Positions 22,590-33,695 of a stretch of 64,000 nucleotides of DNA are shown in pieces. The notes beneath the pieces were generated by a model, which was not told the DNA's origin, did not search any database, and saw only the letters and a program-made list of their open reading frames with translations. The position numbers and the translations under genes were made by a program. The DNA is taken from positions 25,166,455 to 25,230,454 of the forward strand of contig NC_084497.1 in assembly GCF_030035675.1 (NCBI RefSeq), given 5' to 3'. The stretch's first letter is position 1, and the number at the start of each line of letters is the position of its first letter. The stretch comes from Rhineura floridana. Its lineage: Eukaryota; Chordata; Lepidosauria; Squamata; Rhineuridae.

Positions 22590-22742
22590 CAGCAGTTTAC
22601 AAGATCGCACTCACACCATACCTTTAAAGCACATAGCTTCCCTCAAAGAATCCTGGAAAATGGTATTTTTCTCTCACAGAGCTTCAGTTCCCAAGATTTT
22701 TGGGGGGAAGGCATGTGCTTTAAATGTATAGTGTGGATGTGA
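22590..22742. repeat. Palindromic repeat with AAGCACAT ends
   Basis: The arms tttaaagcacatagcttccc and ggcatgtgctttaaatg flank caaagaatcctgg and ccaagatttttgg. The same family occurs at 35.0, 38.4, 41.2, 47.0, 47.5-47.9 and 57.2 kb. I cannot name the superfamily. Confidence 0.7.
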
Positions 22743-23894
22743 CAAGCTCAGAAATTAGTTATTTGCTACATAATTCAACATTCTAAGAGCTACTTCAAGT
22801 GAGATTACCTTTTCTGTAGTCTTTAGCTAATAGCTGAAAATGCTCCCTCACTGGATAATGACAGAGGGTGCTCATTTAAATGAACATTTGTACTTTTGAT
22901 TGCTGTTGGCTCCTAGCTATTGGACACATCTCACACCTGCTTGGGTAGGGGCTGGAAAATTTTGGTGTTGAAATGTAACCAAGGAAGCCTGAGATTTTGC
23001 AGCTGTCTGGAAGAAAGATGATGTTCTGAGAGGCAGACTTGATGAATGCTGTTCATTTGGGGTGGGGGGCTGATACTCCTTCATATACAAACTTTTAATG
23101 AGGGCACAGACCTGAGCAGGATGGACCAATACAAAACTGCATCTTGCAATGACTGGGGGTGGAGGCAAGATCATAATTTTCAGCTTTAGCTTATATGAGC
23201 CAAATTCTGAACTAAAACAAAATTGGTGGGTAGAAGTGAGCGATCAGCAATTCTTGGGAAGAGAATTGAGCTCCTCTCTCACGTGTTCATAGCAAAGCCT
23301 TCTTCAAGCACATATTCATAATGAAACTTTTGGAGCAGTTCCATGAATAAAATAATTATTTGTCCAGTTGCTTTAAAAAAAGACTTTATAATAAAAATTA
23401 TGAATGACACGGTTATATTATTAATACCCCCACCAAAAAACCCCCTATGGATTACTTGTCTCTTTTTTTCTCTTGCTTTCTCTTTTGGTGGTGTGATATC
23501 CGGACAAGGCCAGGATGTTTTTGTGTCTCAGAAGCAACCAGAATGACGACATCAATTATTGATAAATGTTTTTATGTGAGAAAAACACATCCTGCCATTT
23601 TGGGAAGCTGAGATGCAGCCAGGCAGGCAGATATGACTAATTCCAGACTATTTTGCAGAAGTCCTGTAAGCTACTTCTCAAAGCAGCATGAAGCTGGAAT
23701 GGGTTTGGGTTTCTAATATCGATCTGTAACCTCTTTAAAACGGATTTTAATCCCCACCCCACCTCTGCCAAAAGGAGCTGGACTCTGTACTTAGTTTTCC
23801 TGTGCGGTTCCCTACCTTAGAGCAGGATGGAGCAGGTTATAAGTCTGAATAATGAAAAATACAGTTTTTTTTTATAAAGAAAGGCTACTTTTTT
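22743..23894. other. No gene or clear repeat seen
   Basis: Intergenic sequence between the CpG island and the first SINE; no domain or repeat family is recognised. Confidence 0.4.
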
Positions 23895-24052
23895 ACACCT
23901 GGGAGACCAGGGTTCGAATCCCCACACAGCCATGAAGCTCACTGGGTGACCTTGGGCCAGTCACTGCCTCTCAGCCTCATGAAAACCCTATTCATAGGGT
24001 CGCCATGCATCAGAATGGACTCGAAGGCAGTACATTTACATTACGTTTTTAC
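23895..24052 (+). mobile_element. Sauria/Squam-type tRNA SINE
   Basis: It starts at ctgggagaccagggttcgaa (B box), continues through the accttgggccagtcactgcc body and ends in actcgaaggcagtac. A segment of the body before the tail is missing relative to the copy at 37.5 kb. Confidence 0.88.
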
Positions 24053-24054
24053 AA

Positions 24055-24195
24055 GTGCATGGAGGATAAGACTATCAATGGCTATGCTCTGCCTCCACAG
24101 CCTGTAGCAACATGCTTCTGAATGCCAGGAAGGTAGGGGAGACTGCTTTTCACAGGCATATGGTTAGCCACTGGCCTAATCCAGCAGGCGTGGAG
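24055..24195 (+). mobile_element. CR1 LINE 3' end
   Basis: The text actatcaatggctatgctc through gccactggcctaatccagca is the CR1 3' UTR end, directly following the SINE. Confidence 0.7.
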
Positions 24196-24623
24196 AGAGA
24201 AGCAGGATGTTCATTATACATAAGGTTTCTGGTGCCTTCTGATTGCCTTGCCTCGTAACGTGCCGATTCAGTCACTTCAGCCTGCGGAACCTTAACTTCT
24301 ACGAGTGCCACACCAATGGTCCTCCCACATTTGCAAGGAGTAATTTATTTAGTGTGGCACCTGTACTTTGAACACCCTGTCTATTGACATTAGGCAGGTG
24401 TCTTCACTAGACACTAACATTTAATTGACATTAGGGATGCACCATTACTCTACTCTTTTAGATGCCTGTTTCAGCAGGCAAATCCAGACGTGATTTGGTT
24501 ACAAGTGTTTTTAAATTTGTTTTAAATGTTTTATTGTGTTTATTTTTAGACTTGTTGAGAGTTTTTAAATATGTTTTTATTTTTAATTGTTCTTTAACTT
24601 GCTAACTGGTGGTCTCTTCTAAG

Positions 24624-25009
24624 CATGGGTGTAATTGTATGGGGTCTCAGGAGGTCTTAGTCCCCTTACTTTTTTGGGAGCAAGGTCCCAATGTCTCCCG
24701 CATCCTACGAGCCAATCAGCATGAAAGGGGTGTGTGTTAGCCACTGAAAAGAGCCTTCTAACATGTTTCCTTGCATTTTTCTGCTGACTGGATCCAATCA
24801 GAGTGAAAGGAGGTGAGTCAGCCAGTGAGAAGACTCTTTCAAATAGCTAACTCCCCTTCATGTTATTGGCTCCTAGGGGCGTCTGTTAGGGGAAAAGGCA
24901 TTAACAAGGATCTCATTCTCAACCCAGCAGCAGCAGCAAAAAAGGGATGTGTGGCTGTGTGCCTATCATGAAGGAACCCTACACTTTTGAATTTGTCACT
25001 ACACTGCTA
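24624..25009. mobile_element. Non-autonomous hAT element with 8-bp TSD, family B
   Basis: Exact cttctaag copies are at 24,616-24,623 and 25,010-25,017. The left end catgggtgtaattg corresponds to the gtgtag end of this family. The interior has paired segments such as gttagccactg and gccagtgagaag. Relatives are at 32.8, 43.85, 47.2 and 61.5 kb. There is no transposase. Confidence 0.88.
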
Positions 25010-25017
25010 CTTCTAAG

Positions 25018-26394
25018 ACAAAGAAAATGCCCCAGTTCCCTGTATCCAACGCCTCCAGCTTTAATAATTAATATTTGCAAAATATTACCTTTACCTTTGC
25101 TCAAGAGGGTCACAAACACAAGTATGCGATTGTTCTGGCCAGATTTGATGCCCTTTCATTCGCCAGAGGAAGACAGTTTATGAGAGGGCCTGCTTCTATC
25201 AAAGAGCTCAGAGGCCTGGAAAAACTGATGAGTTACCTCCGAGACCTTGTACGAACAGTATGAATACCACGGATTTACTGATTTTTATTTATTTTTACAT
25301 AAGGGAAAACACCTCAGAGATGGGTGCTTGGAATTCTAGACAAAAGCTTTCTGAAAGAATTCCACTAACAGAAGACTTAACCCTTTACAAAACCCTAATA
25401 GAGGTGGCAAGGCAATCAGAGTTGATCAAAACCTAGAAAAGATATCTTGGGAGTGACTTGGAAGAGCAAACCTCGATTCCAGGAAATGCTAGAAGTAGAA
25501 AGAGCAGTTACTGCCATTTTGAAAAGGGCAAATTCCCTCTTCGTGTCAGGGTGGGGGGAGTTTTGGAACCCCAACAATCCTTAAGCTTCTGCCTCTTGGG
25601 ATAGGCAGAACTGATTAAAACTGTAGTATGCTTTATGAAGAGCTCGGAAAACAGATTATAGAGCACATGTGCTTACCACTTGAGGATTAAATGTATATAT
25701 ATGTTAAAAGCCTAATTCTCAGCCATTAAAAATATTCAATAACCATAGGAAGAAGGGAAAAGGTGGGAGTAACTCATTCAGTCTCCCTAGTTACATTCTT
25801 AAATTCTACATTTTCCCTTTTAGCTTGGCTGTTTCGTATGGAGCAAAGCAGCTATTTTAAATACCTGCTGAAAATAGAGAATTTAAGAGATTAGCAACAA
25901 CCTCTTGATCAGAGTTTTTTCAGAGGTCATCTGTACAGAAAGAGCTTCCTAATCTAATGGCCGTAACGGAATATTTTAAATAAGCTAAAGAGCACCTGAA
26001 TTCTGATAGTCTCTTCATCACTTTCTTCCTCTCCAGCCTGGTTCTTCAACATACCCATCTAAGAAATGGATGCAGTGTTCAAAAGGTATCCCCATTTCAG
26101 GTATCCCCATTTCAATTGACAGGGGCCTGCAATAAAATGTTACAGTGTGAAGTGCTTTTGTTCAGAATCCTAAGACAATTGCATCCTTTTCCAGGATACT
26201 CATTTCTTTCTCCCACCCTGGTTCCACACAGATACTGAGCATTCTGTGAGTGGTGAGCATACTCAGGTTTTGGTTTCCCTGCCTCAAAATTTTTTTTTGT
26301 ACTTACATACACACCCAAGCCTGCTAATACATCTCTCTTTTATGGGGGTTGTGTGTAAGGAGGGAAAGATGTCAGTTTGGGCTCTCACATATTC
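25018..26394. other. No gene or clear repeat seen
   Basis: Intergenic sequence with short open frames only; nothing recognisable. Confidence 0.4.
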
Positions 26395-26762
26395 TCATTT
26401 TTCTAATCTGAAGTTCAGTTCTCCACATTTCTGCAGCAATTTGCAATTTTTTAAAAAAAAAAACTCATCAAAACTTGTCAGCATTTTAGTGCTAATTTCA
26501 CCTAATAAAACATTTTTGCATGCCATTTTGACTAGTGCACACATTTTTGCAAGCAATTTTTCCCAACAAAATTTCATTCTTTAGAATGACAATAACATTT
26601 ATGTTTCTGCACATTTTTCCCGTAATACATACGGTTTTGTAAACATTGATCGGTTGGAGAACTGCATTGCAAAATTTGGAGATAAATGAATTTTGAAGGA
26701 TGGCTGTGTTTCAATTCCCACATTGTTTCATAAAGTGCCAATTGGATATATTCAGCTTTAAA
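26395..26762 (+). repeat. Unclassified dispersed repeat with weak 30-bp rhythm
   Basis: The copy has phrases such as gcatttttgcatgccatttt repeated loosely, then ggagaactgcattgcaaaat and gctgtgtttcaattcccac. Relatives lie at 30,530-30,780 (-), 37,690-38,290 (+) and 48,930-49,200 (-). No coding part or terminal repeats are visible. Confidence 0.65.
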
Positions 26763-26840
26763 CATCGCCCAGAGTGGCTGGACAACCAGCCAGACGGGTG
26801 ACTAATAAATTTAATAAATAAATAAATAAATAAATAAAAT
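26763..26840 (+). mobile_element. Short L2-type LINE tail
   Basis: The terminal text tcgcccagagtggctggac and repeated aaat units mark an L2-type 3' end. Confidence 0.7.
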
Positions 26841-27685
26841 GTGAACTGAATCAGGCAGCTGCCTATGTTCCTAAGTGCATGCCTTTTCTTTCATGAATTC
26901 CCAGTGCAGGGGGCCTGATCCAGATTGGTACCCTGGCATTGGGGGGTGGGTATTTTTTAAGCCTTTAACCCCATGCTGCAGCCTCACTGGCCTTGAACTG
27001 AGCGTGCAGTGGCCTGGAACACCTCGGCTTCAACTTTGTTATGTTCAAGGAAGAGTGTTCGCTGTCGTTCCCCCCACACACATCCTGGTCATGCTTCCAA
27101 ACAGCATAAGATGTTCTGCACACCCTCATTGTCCTCCAGGATCCAATTACAGAACAGGCCCAGCTCCTTGTCAACAAAGGAGCTCTGTTTAGCCAAGGCC
27201 TCTCAAGTAAACACCTGTTACTTTCAAAACGAACTTGCAAAATGGATGTTTCCATGCAACAAAACACAGAGCAAAAACTTCTCCTAAGCTGCCGCTCGAG
27301 GGATCAGTCAACAAAACAGTTGCATAGCGAAGCAAGATCATTAGCTAAAAGCTCGAACAATACTCCTGAGGGAGTCATTAAAAAGGATAGTGTATGGGGG
27401 GGGGGATGTTGAGATTAAGGCACCAAAGGTGTGTTTTAAAAGTGAAGCTAACACTGTAGTTCAAGAATTGAAGTAGGTACGCTCTTCTTCAGAGAGTTCA
27501 ATAGCAGTGGTGCAGAGTTTTGTTATTGAATTATGCAAGGCGTTCACTTAGCTGAGATTACTTTTAAAAGGCATGTTTGGGAATGTAGTAAGGAAATGAT
27601 GTGTATAAAATTATGCAAGGTGCGGAAAAAGTAAACAGAAGGGTTTTTTTCTCTCCATCTCTCATAACACTAGAACCTAGAATAA

Positions 27686-27995
27686 TTGTTGCTGTTATGT
27701 GCCTTCAAGTCGATTTCAACTTATGGCAACCCTATGAATCAGTGACCTCCAATAGCATCAGTCATGGACCACCCTGTTCAGATCGTGTAAGTTTAGGTCT
27801 GTGGCTTCCTTTATGGAATCAATCCATCTCTTGTTTGGCCTTCCTCTTTTTCTACTCCCTTCTGTTTGTCCCAGCATTATGGTCTTTTCTAGTGAATCCT
27901 GGCTTCTCATTGTGTGTCCAAAGTATAATAACCTCAGTTTCATCATTTTAGCTTCTAGTGATAGTTCTGGTTTAATTTGTTTTAACATCTAATTA
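27686..27995 (-). mobile_element. Bov-B (RTE) LINE 3' end
   Basis: The minus strand encodes the C-terminus of Bov-B ORF2, including KLRLLYFGHTMR, GSRKRGRPNKRW and DSIKEATDLNL. The 3' tail aagtcgatttcaacttatgg follows, which the Sauria SINEs of this window share. It is 5' truncated. Confidence 0.9.
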
Positions 27996-28075
27996 TTTAT
28001 CTTTTTCACAGTCCATGGTATGCGCAAAGCTCTCCTCCAACACCACATTTCAAATGAGTTGAGTAATAACGAATA

Positions 28076-28140
28076 ATTATTATTATTTAAATTTATATCC
28101 CGCCCATCCTCCCAGAAGGCAGCCAGGGGAGCAGTCATCC
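28076..28140 (-). mobile_element. Short L2-type LINE tail
   Basis: Minus-strand text ggcgggatataaatttaaat with a trailing att run marks an L2-type 3' end. Confidence 0.65.
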
Positions 28141-28234
28141 AATGAAGCTGAATGTTGGAAGATTCAGTACTTCTTCACACAGTTAACTTACGGTATTCGC
28201 AAGAGGAAGCGATGGCCACCAACTTAGACAGCTT

Positions 28235-28965
28235 TAACACTATTAAAGCCGCTATAAAGTGGCTATTGCAATGAGCTGCACATGGGGCTGCCCTTGAAGG
28301 CGATTCGGAAACTTCAACTGGCCCAAAATGCAGTGCCCAGATTGGCTGGGGTTCGATATAGATTGCACATAACCTGTTTGAAAACAACTGCATTGGTTGC
28401 CAGTTCATTTCTGGACCCAGTCTAAGGTGCTCACAACGTTAGTGCTGAACACCTTAAATGACTTTGGCCTCAAATATCTGTGAGACTGTCTCCTTCCCTA
28501 TAGATCCTCTCAGGTATTAAGATCAACAGAAGAGGGCCTCTTGGTTAGTTGTTGTTGTTGTTGTTATTTTATTGTTGTTGTTGTTATTTACATTTGTATA
28601 CCGCCCCATAGCCGAAGCTCTCTGGGCAGTTTACAACAATTAAAAACATTAAAAACAAATATACACATTTCAAAACACATTTTTAAAAAAACAATTTTAA
28701 AACACATGTTAAAACTCCTGGGAGAAGAGGAAAGTCTTGAGCTGGCGCTGAAAAGATAACAGTGTTGGTGCCAGGAGCACCTCGTCAAAAAAAAAATCAT
28801 TCCATAATTTGGGGGTCACCACTGAGAAGGCCCTCTCCCTTGTTGCCATCCTCTGAGCTTCCCTCAACAGCCATATGAAGTGGTGGCCCAGGAGAGGGCA
28901 TTCTCTATGGCAGCCCCTAAATTGTAGAAATCCCTCCCTACAGAGGTGTGTCTAGCACATTCACT
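28235..28965 (+). mobile_element. Old L2-type LINE interrupted by a second, inverted L2
   Basis: Positions 28,235-28,545 encode the degraded late ORF2 text (lhmGLPLKAIRKLQLAQNA-like). Positions 28,866-28,965 continue it (WNSLP-like region). A separate L2 3' end in the opposite direction lies between, at 28,548-28,865. Confidence 0.7.
28548..28865 (-). mobile_element. L2-type LINE 3' end nested in an older L2
   Basis: Read on minus it runs from the RAFSVVTPKLW-like C-terminus through tcttctcccaggagtttta to accgcccagagagcttcggc. It ends in a run of caa units (ttg on plus). Confidence 0.8.
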
Positions 28966-29084
28966 CTATAGTTTTCATCAATATATAGGTTTCACCATAG
29001 AAACAGTACAAATTGATCGCTGCAATTAACATTAGATCTCAGACAGAGGCTGATCAAATTGCAACAGAACAAAAACTGATGCCT

Positions 29085-30118
29085 GGCTGCAGTAATGGAG
29101 TGGATGAGAGCGAATAAATTGAGGCTCAATCCAGACAAGACTGAGATGCTGTTAGTAGGTGGTTCCCCTGACCAGATGGTGGATGTTCAACCTGTCCTGG
29201 ATGGGGTTGCACTCCCCCTGAAGGAGCAGGTCCGTAGTTTGGGAGTTCTTTTAGAACCATCCCTGTCACTAGAAGCACAGGTAGCCTCGGTGGCAAGGAG
29301 TGCTTTCTATCAACTTTGGTTGGTGGCCCAACTACGCCCCTATCTGGACAGGGAAAACCTTGCTTCAGTTGTCCATGCACTGGTAACCTCTAAATTGGAC
29401 TACTGCAATGCACTGTACGTGGGGCTGCCTTTGAAGACGGTTCAGAAGCTACAGCTTGTGCAAAATGCAGCGGCCAGACTGTTAACAGGGACTTGGAGGT
29501 CCGAACATATAACACCGATTCTGGCCCGCTTGCACTGGCTGCCTATATGCTTCCGGGCTCGATTCAAGGTGCTGGTTTTAACCTATAAAGCCTTACACGG
29601 CTTGGGACCACAATACCTGATGGAACACCTCTCCCGATATGAACCTACCCGTACACTGTGTTCAACATCAAAGGCCCTCCTTCAGGGGCCTACTCAGAGA
29701 GAAGCCCGGAAGGTGACAACGAGAAAACGGGCTTTCTCAGTGGTGGCTCCCAAATTATGGAATTCTCTCCCTGATGAGGTACGCCTGGCGCCAACATTGT
29801 TATCTTTTTGGTGCCAGGTAAAAACCTTCCTCTTCTCCCAGGCATTTTAATATGTTAATATTTTAATATGTTAATATTTAACATCTTAACATCTTAATAT
29901 TTAACCAATTTAATACTTTTTAAATATTTAATATTTTAGTGTTGAGTTTTGTAGCTGCTTATGTGTTTAATTATGTTTAGGTTTTGGTATAATTACTTTA
30001 TTTTTAAGTTGTTTAATATATATTTTAATTGTATATTGGATGTTTATGTTGTGAACCGCCCAGAGAGCTTTGGCTATGGGGCGGTATATAAATCTAATAA
30101 ATAAATAAATAAATAAAT
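29085..30118 (+). mobile_element. L2-type LINE, late ORF2 plus 3' UTR
   Basis: An uninterrupted frame of 251 codons (29,095-29,850) encodes the end of reverse transcriptase and the C-terminus: WMRANKLRLNPDKTEML, SLGVLLEPSLSLEAQV, LDYCNALYVGLPLKTV, RLHWLPICFRARFKV, LTYKALHGLGPQYL and KLWNSLPDEVRLAP. The 3' UTR ends with accgcccagagagctttggc, atataaat and aata units. It is 5' truncated, lacking the endonuclease and the RT catalytic core. The intact frame suggests this is among the younger L2 copies here. It is not a host gene. Confidence 0.92.
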
Positions 30119-30148
30119 TGCATCTTGTCCCCAGTCAATCCAATAGCA

Positions 30149-30439
30149 CAAGGGTGGGGAATCCTTTTCAGCAAAAGGGCCGCATCCCCGTTTGGGCTGA
30201 CAACTGCGGGCCACCTGCCAGTGGTGGGCAGGGCCAGAGGCAAAAGTGGGAGGAGCAGTGAATGTACATTTAACCCTAGTAGGCTAGTTTTTACACACAC
30301 TCCAAAAAACAAGAGGCAATATCAGAGATCCAGGACACATTCCAACCAGGAAAAAAATCGCTCACAGAGGAGGTGGAAAAGGGCAACTGAAGGGTGTGGC
30401 CTGAAGACAGTTCCTGCAGGGCCTGAGGTTCCCTGCCTG
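30149..30439. mobile_element. Non-autonomous hAT-like element
   Basis: The left end caagggtggggaatcctttt and the right end ggcctgaggttccctgcctg are loosely inverted. Phrases such as gggccgcatcccc and gggcagggccagaggcaaaa recur in relatives at 46.7, 50.7 and 61.25 kb. A TSD is not clear. Confidence 0.55.
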
Positions 30440-30529
30440 CACATAGAGAGCTTCCATTTTTTGTACAAAAAATAGATCAATTATCTTGTTGCTTCCCCCA
30501 TTTTGTAATTGTTTAATTCTGTTTTCAAA

Positions 30530-30780
30530 CTGATTGGCAATTTTAGAGTTCTTTGCATTTTAAAATGTGTTATATTGGGGAAAACCGCTTGCAAAAATGC
30601 CACAACTGCGTACAAAAATATTTATATTAGGAGAAAGCCACACTAGATTGTTTATACATTTTTCATGAGGATTTTAAAAGAAAAATATCCACAAATTGCC
30701 ACAGAAACCTGCAGAACTTAATTTAAGATTGGGAAAATGAAAAACAAAGAACACAAAACAGACAGATTTGACCATCCCTT
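30530..30780 (-). repeat. Unclassified dispersed repeat
   Basis: This is a minus-strand copy of the family at 26.4 kb, with ttgcaaaaatgccacaactg and acaaaaatatttatatta phrases. Confidence 0.55.
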
Positions 30781-30999
30781 CTACAGGGTTCACTGTCTCA
30801 GGGTTGCAATCTCATTTGCAGGTAAGCCTATTTATTATGTGGTCCTTCTGTAAAGGAATCTTCCTAAAAGTCTCCCCCCCCCCAAAAAAAAACGGTGGTG
30901 AAAGAAACCCTCAGGAGGAAATAAAATAAGTTATGCAATTAATTTACATTACTTATATGCCATCCCATTAGGAAACTTATCTGGGTGGCTTATAATAGC

Positions 31000-32230
31000 A
31001 ATGGAAAGAACTCCAGGTTCTTATAGAAAAAAGGATTATTCCAACATGGTGTCACACTCTAGGTGCCCTCAGGGGCTACAATCTAAGCCTCCTACCAAAG
31101 AACTCACCAACAGTGCTCAGTTGCTGGTGCAGCACAGGCCACACAACCCTAGCCCAAGCAAAGGATATCCGTTTAGGTCCAAATGTGATTCAGAAGCCAG
31201 GTCAGAAAGAGTCCAAGGTCACAGAGAGTTCAGCAAGGCAGGGTGTCCTGTCCTCACCAGGCTCCTGCAGAGGCAAGAGACATCCCAGTAACACCAACAA
31301 CGTGGATAACACCAGAGCAATTTCAAAGTCAGAGTCCAAACAAGCAGATCAGGCAAGTCAGAGTCCAACCAAGGGGTCAGGCAAGATCACAGCAGTCCAC
31401 GGTCAAGGTCCAAGCAGCCTATGGGCAGAGCAAGGCAAGGGCAAATCACGAGGGAGGCCCAGGTTAGTCCATGGTCTGGTCTAGAGTCAACAGCAGACCA
31501 GCAAAGAGGGCCGATGAACAGACACTGTTCCACCAGCTCTTCCAGCCTAGAATTGGGGGTTTTGAGCTGGAACTGTTGGAACCACACCCCAAACCTCAGC
31601 TGACTCAACCACCTTCAGGCAGAGCTTTAATTCCGAGGAGGTTTGTACTCCCAAGGGGACCTGACCTGTAGTCAGGCACTTCACCAGGTGGGCCGGGTCT
31701 CCACCTGGCTTTTGGGGCAATGCTTCTCTCTTGGGCTTGGGACCCCTTCAGCCTCGATGGCAGAGGCTGAACTCACCCTGGGTGCAGACAGCCCTTCTTC
31801 AGCCCCATCACAGGAGCTTGGCTCATCACCCTTACACTCAGGGCTGGGTCCAGTGATAGATTCTGGCTCCTTGGCAGTGGGGCAGTTGAATCCGCTCCGG
31901 GCTTTAGTCCGAACCTTCAAGGAACTGTCTGAGGTGCTGGACCTGTGTTTGGAGAGCTCCTTGGGTGTTCAGACTAAAACCCAGAATGGATTGCACTGCC
32001 CCACTGACATGGACCCATCAGCCGCCACTGGCTGGGACGAAGCCAGAGCCGCCTGATCTTCCTCTGATGAGGACCTCCCCAGGTTGCACCTGACACAGGG
32101 CCACTACAGTCAGGAGCCAGAGCCCCGTGCCGTTTCCAGCAACTGGAAGTCTCAAGAGGAAGATCTTATATACTCTGGCCTCCTGCACCACCCCCTGACC
32201 ACAGCTGCTGGTCATAAAGGAGTTTTAGGG
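31000..32230. repeat. Unclassified GC-rich block with an inverted repeat
   Basis: This block is GC-richer than its flanks and contains loosely repeated 'gtcagagtccaa' and 'aggtcaaggtcc' phrases. Segment 31,865-31,918 (ggcagtggggcagttgaatc...) is an inverted, diverged copy of 31,968-32,022 (...ggattgcactgccccactga). A related piece lies at 36,840-36,920. Open frames of up to 137 codons have no recognisable domain and overlap frames on both strands. It is probably an old interspersed element of unknown class. Confidence 0.45.
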
Positions 32231-32663
32231 TTAGCTCAAGCCATTTAGAAACATTACCAGTGCGTGCATCATGCAAATCAAAACGGACATAAAGACCGTC
32301 GTGCCTGCAGGAGTCTTTATTTTCTTCATTGCCAGTGCCAGGCAGGATTTGCATTCCGTTACTAGAGCGTCAGCAAAAACAACTCAATGGACTGTTGCCC
32401 TGTGCCATTTGCATGCCTCTGTGGTTATAAATGAAACATAGCTACAGAGGAGACTGCCTTTTCTATAGGACCAGGACCAGAATGCAATAGTAATTCTGCT
32501 CGTATTTCCACTGCATACTGTTTATTTACTGCTAATTGAGGAGAAAGCGCAGGAAGGGATTGAAATGTTGTCGCTCCTAAACATCGGAGGAGCTTCCTAG
32601 ATCCTGAACAGAGGCAGCGGGCATATAGTGAGCCACATCATTTGTCCATCTAGCTCAGAGTTG

Positions 32664-33030
32664 TCTACACCAGGGTTCCCAAACATCCACCCCCCCGGAC
32701 CAATTGAAATTCCTGAGGGTCATGGCGGACCACTTAATTATTTTTCTCCCTGTTGTAGCAATTGTAATGCATAGTGTTGGAGACAGCAGCATAGTGGCAA
32801 ATTCAGAAGTGCAGGATCCCTTCATGATAGTCACACCACATCCCCCCACAGCCACACCCCTTTTTCTACTTTCCGTCATCTCTTTTGCTCTCTGTGTGTT
32901 CTCCGAGGCCATTGCCTACTATAGCAGACGTCCCTAGGAGCCCATCTGCATGAAAGGGGGGGGGGAACTGTGTATTAGCTACTGAGAAAAGTCTTCTCAG
33001 TGGCCGACTCATATTAAGCAATTCTGACAC
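32664..33030. mobile_element. Degraded hAT copies, two families
   Basis: Text from cagggttcccaaacatccac with ggaccaattgaaattcctga resembles a 'CAGnGGTTCCCAAA' hAT left end. From about 32,783 (agtggcaaattcagaagtgc) to 33,030 (cttctcagtggc) a family-B copy follows, the same family as 24,624-25,009. Confidence 0.55.
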
Positions 33031-33065
33031 AGATACAGGTCTTATGACCTCTGTAGACCAGCCGT

Positions 33066-33192
33066 GGGGAACCTTTAGCTCTTTGGATGTTGCTGAACTA
33101 CAACTCCCATCAGCCCCAGCCAGCTTGGCCAATGGTGTGGGATAATGGGAGCTGTAGTTCAACAACAATTGGTGAGCCAAAGGTTTCCAGTC
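33066..33192. mobile_element. Palindromic hAT MITE
   Basis: The inverted arms gctgaactacaactcccatc and gggagctgtagttcaacaac flank a short centre, with cagccgtggggaaccttta at the left end. No clear TSD was found. Confidence 0.75.
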
Positions 33193-33289
33193 CTATCCTT
33201 CCACCTTGCACCACTAGATCCTGCTTGGGTTGATGGGAGCTGGAGTTCAGCAACAGCTGGAGGGCCAAAGCTTCCTCTGCCTTTGCTCT

Positions 33290-33695
33290 GAAAATGGAAA
33301 TGGACTGCCTTCAAGTCGATCCCGACTTATGGCGACCCTATGAATAGGGATTTCATGGTAAGCGGTATTCAGAGGGGGTTTCCCATTGCCTCCCTGTGAG
33401 AGTAGTCCTCCCCAGCTGGCTAGGGCCTGCTCAGCTTGCCACAGCTGCAAAAGCCAGCCCCTTCCTTGTCTGCAACTGCCAGCTGGGGGGCAACTGGGCT
33501 CCTGGGGACTCTGCAGCTTGCCCACGGCTGCACAGATGGTAGGGCACGTCACCCCTGAGCCACTCAACATGGGGTGATCTTTAGCTGGCCCTTGACGCCC
33601 AGGAGACACGAGCGGGGATTTGAACTCACAGACTCTGGACTCCCAGCCAGCCAGGCTCTCCTCCCCACTGTGCTATACCAGCTGTATCCACCTTT
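33290..33695 (-). mobile_element. Long SINE: tRNA head, GC-rich body, Bov-B-like tail
   Basis: Read on minus, it opens with a tRNA-like head (A-box-like tagcacagtgggga, B-box-like gagttcaaatccccg near 33,620). About 220 bp of GC-rich body follows, which I do not see in the common Sauria SINEs. It then joins the usual text ccccctctgaataccgctta and the gacttgaaggcagtcc tail. At about 400 bp it is nearly twice the length of the common form. Confidence 0.75.

Noticed and set aside
29095-29850. 251-codon frame as a host gene
   Set aside because: It carries reverse-transcriptase-end LINE motifs and an L2 3' tail follows, so it is a LINE.
31643-32056. 137-codon plus-strand frame as a gene
   Set aside because: It lies in a repeated GC-rich block with inverted copies and an opposing frame. 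No recognisable domain.
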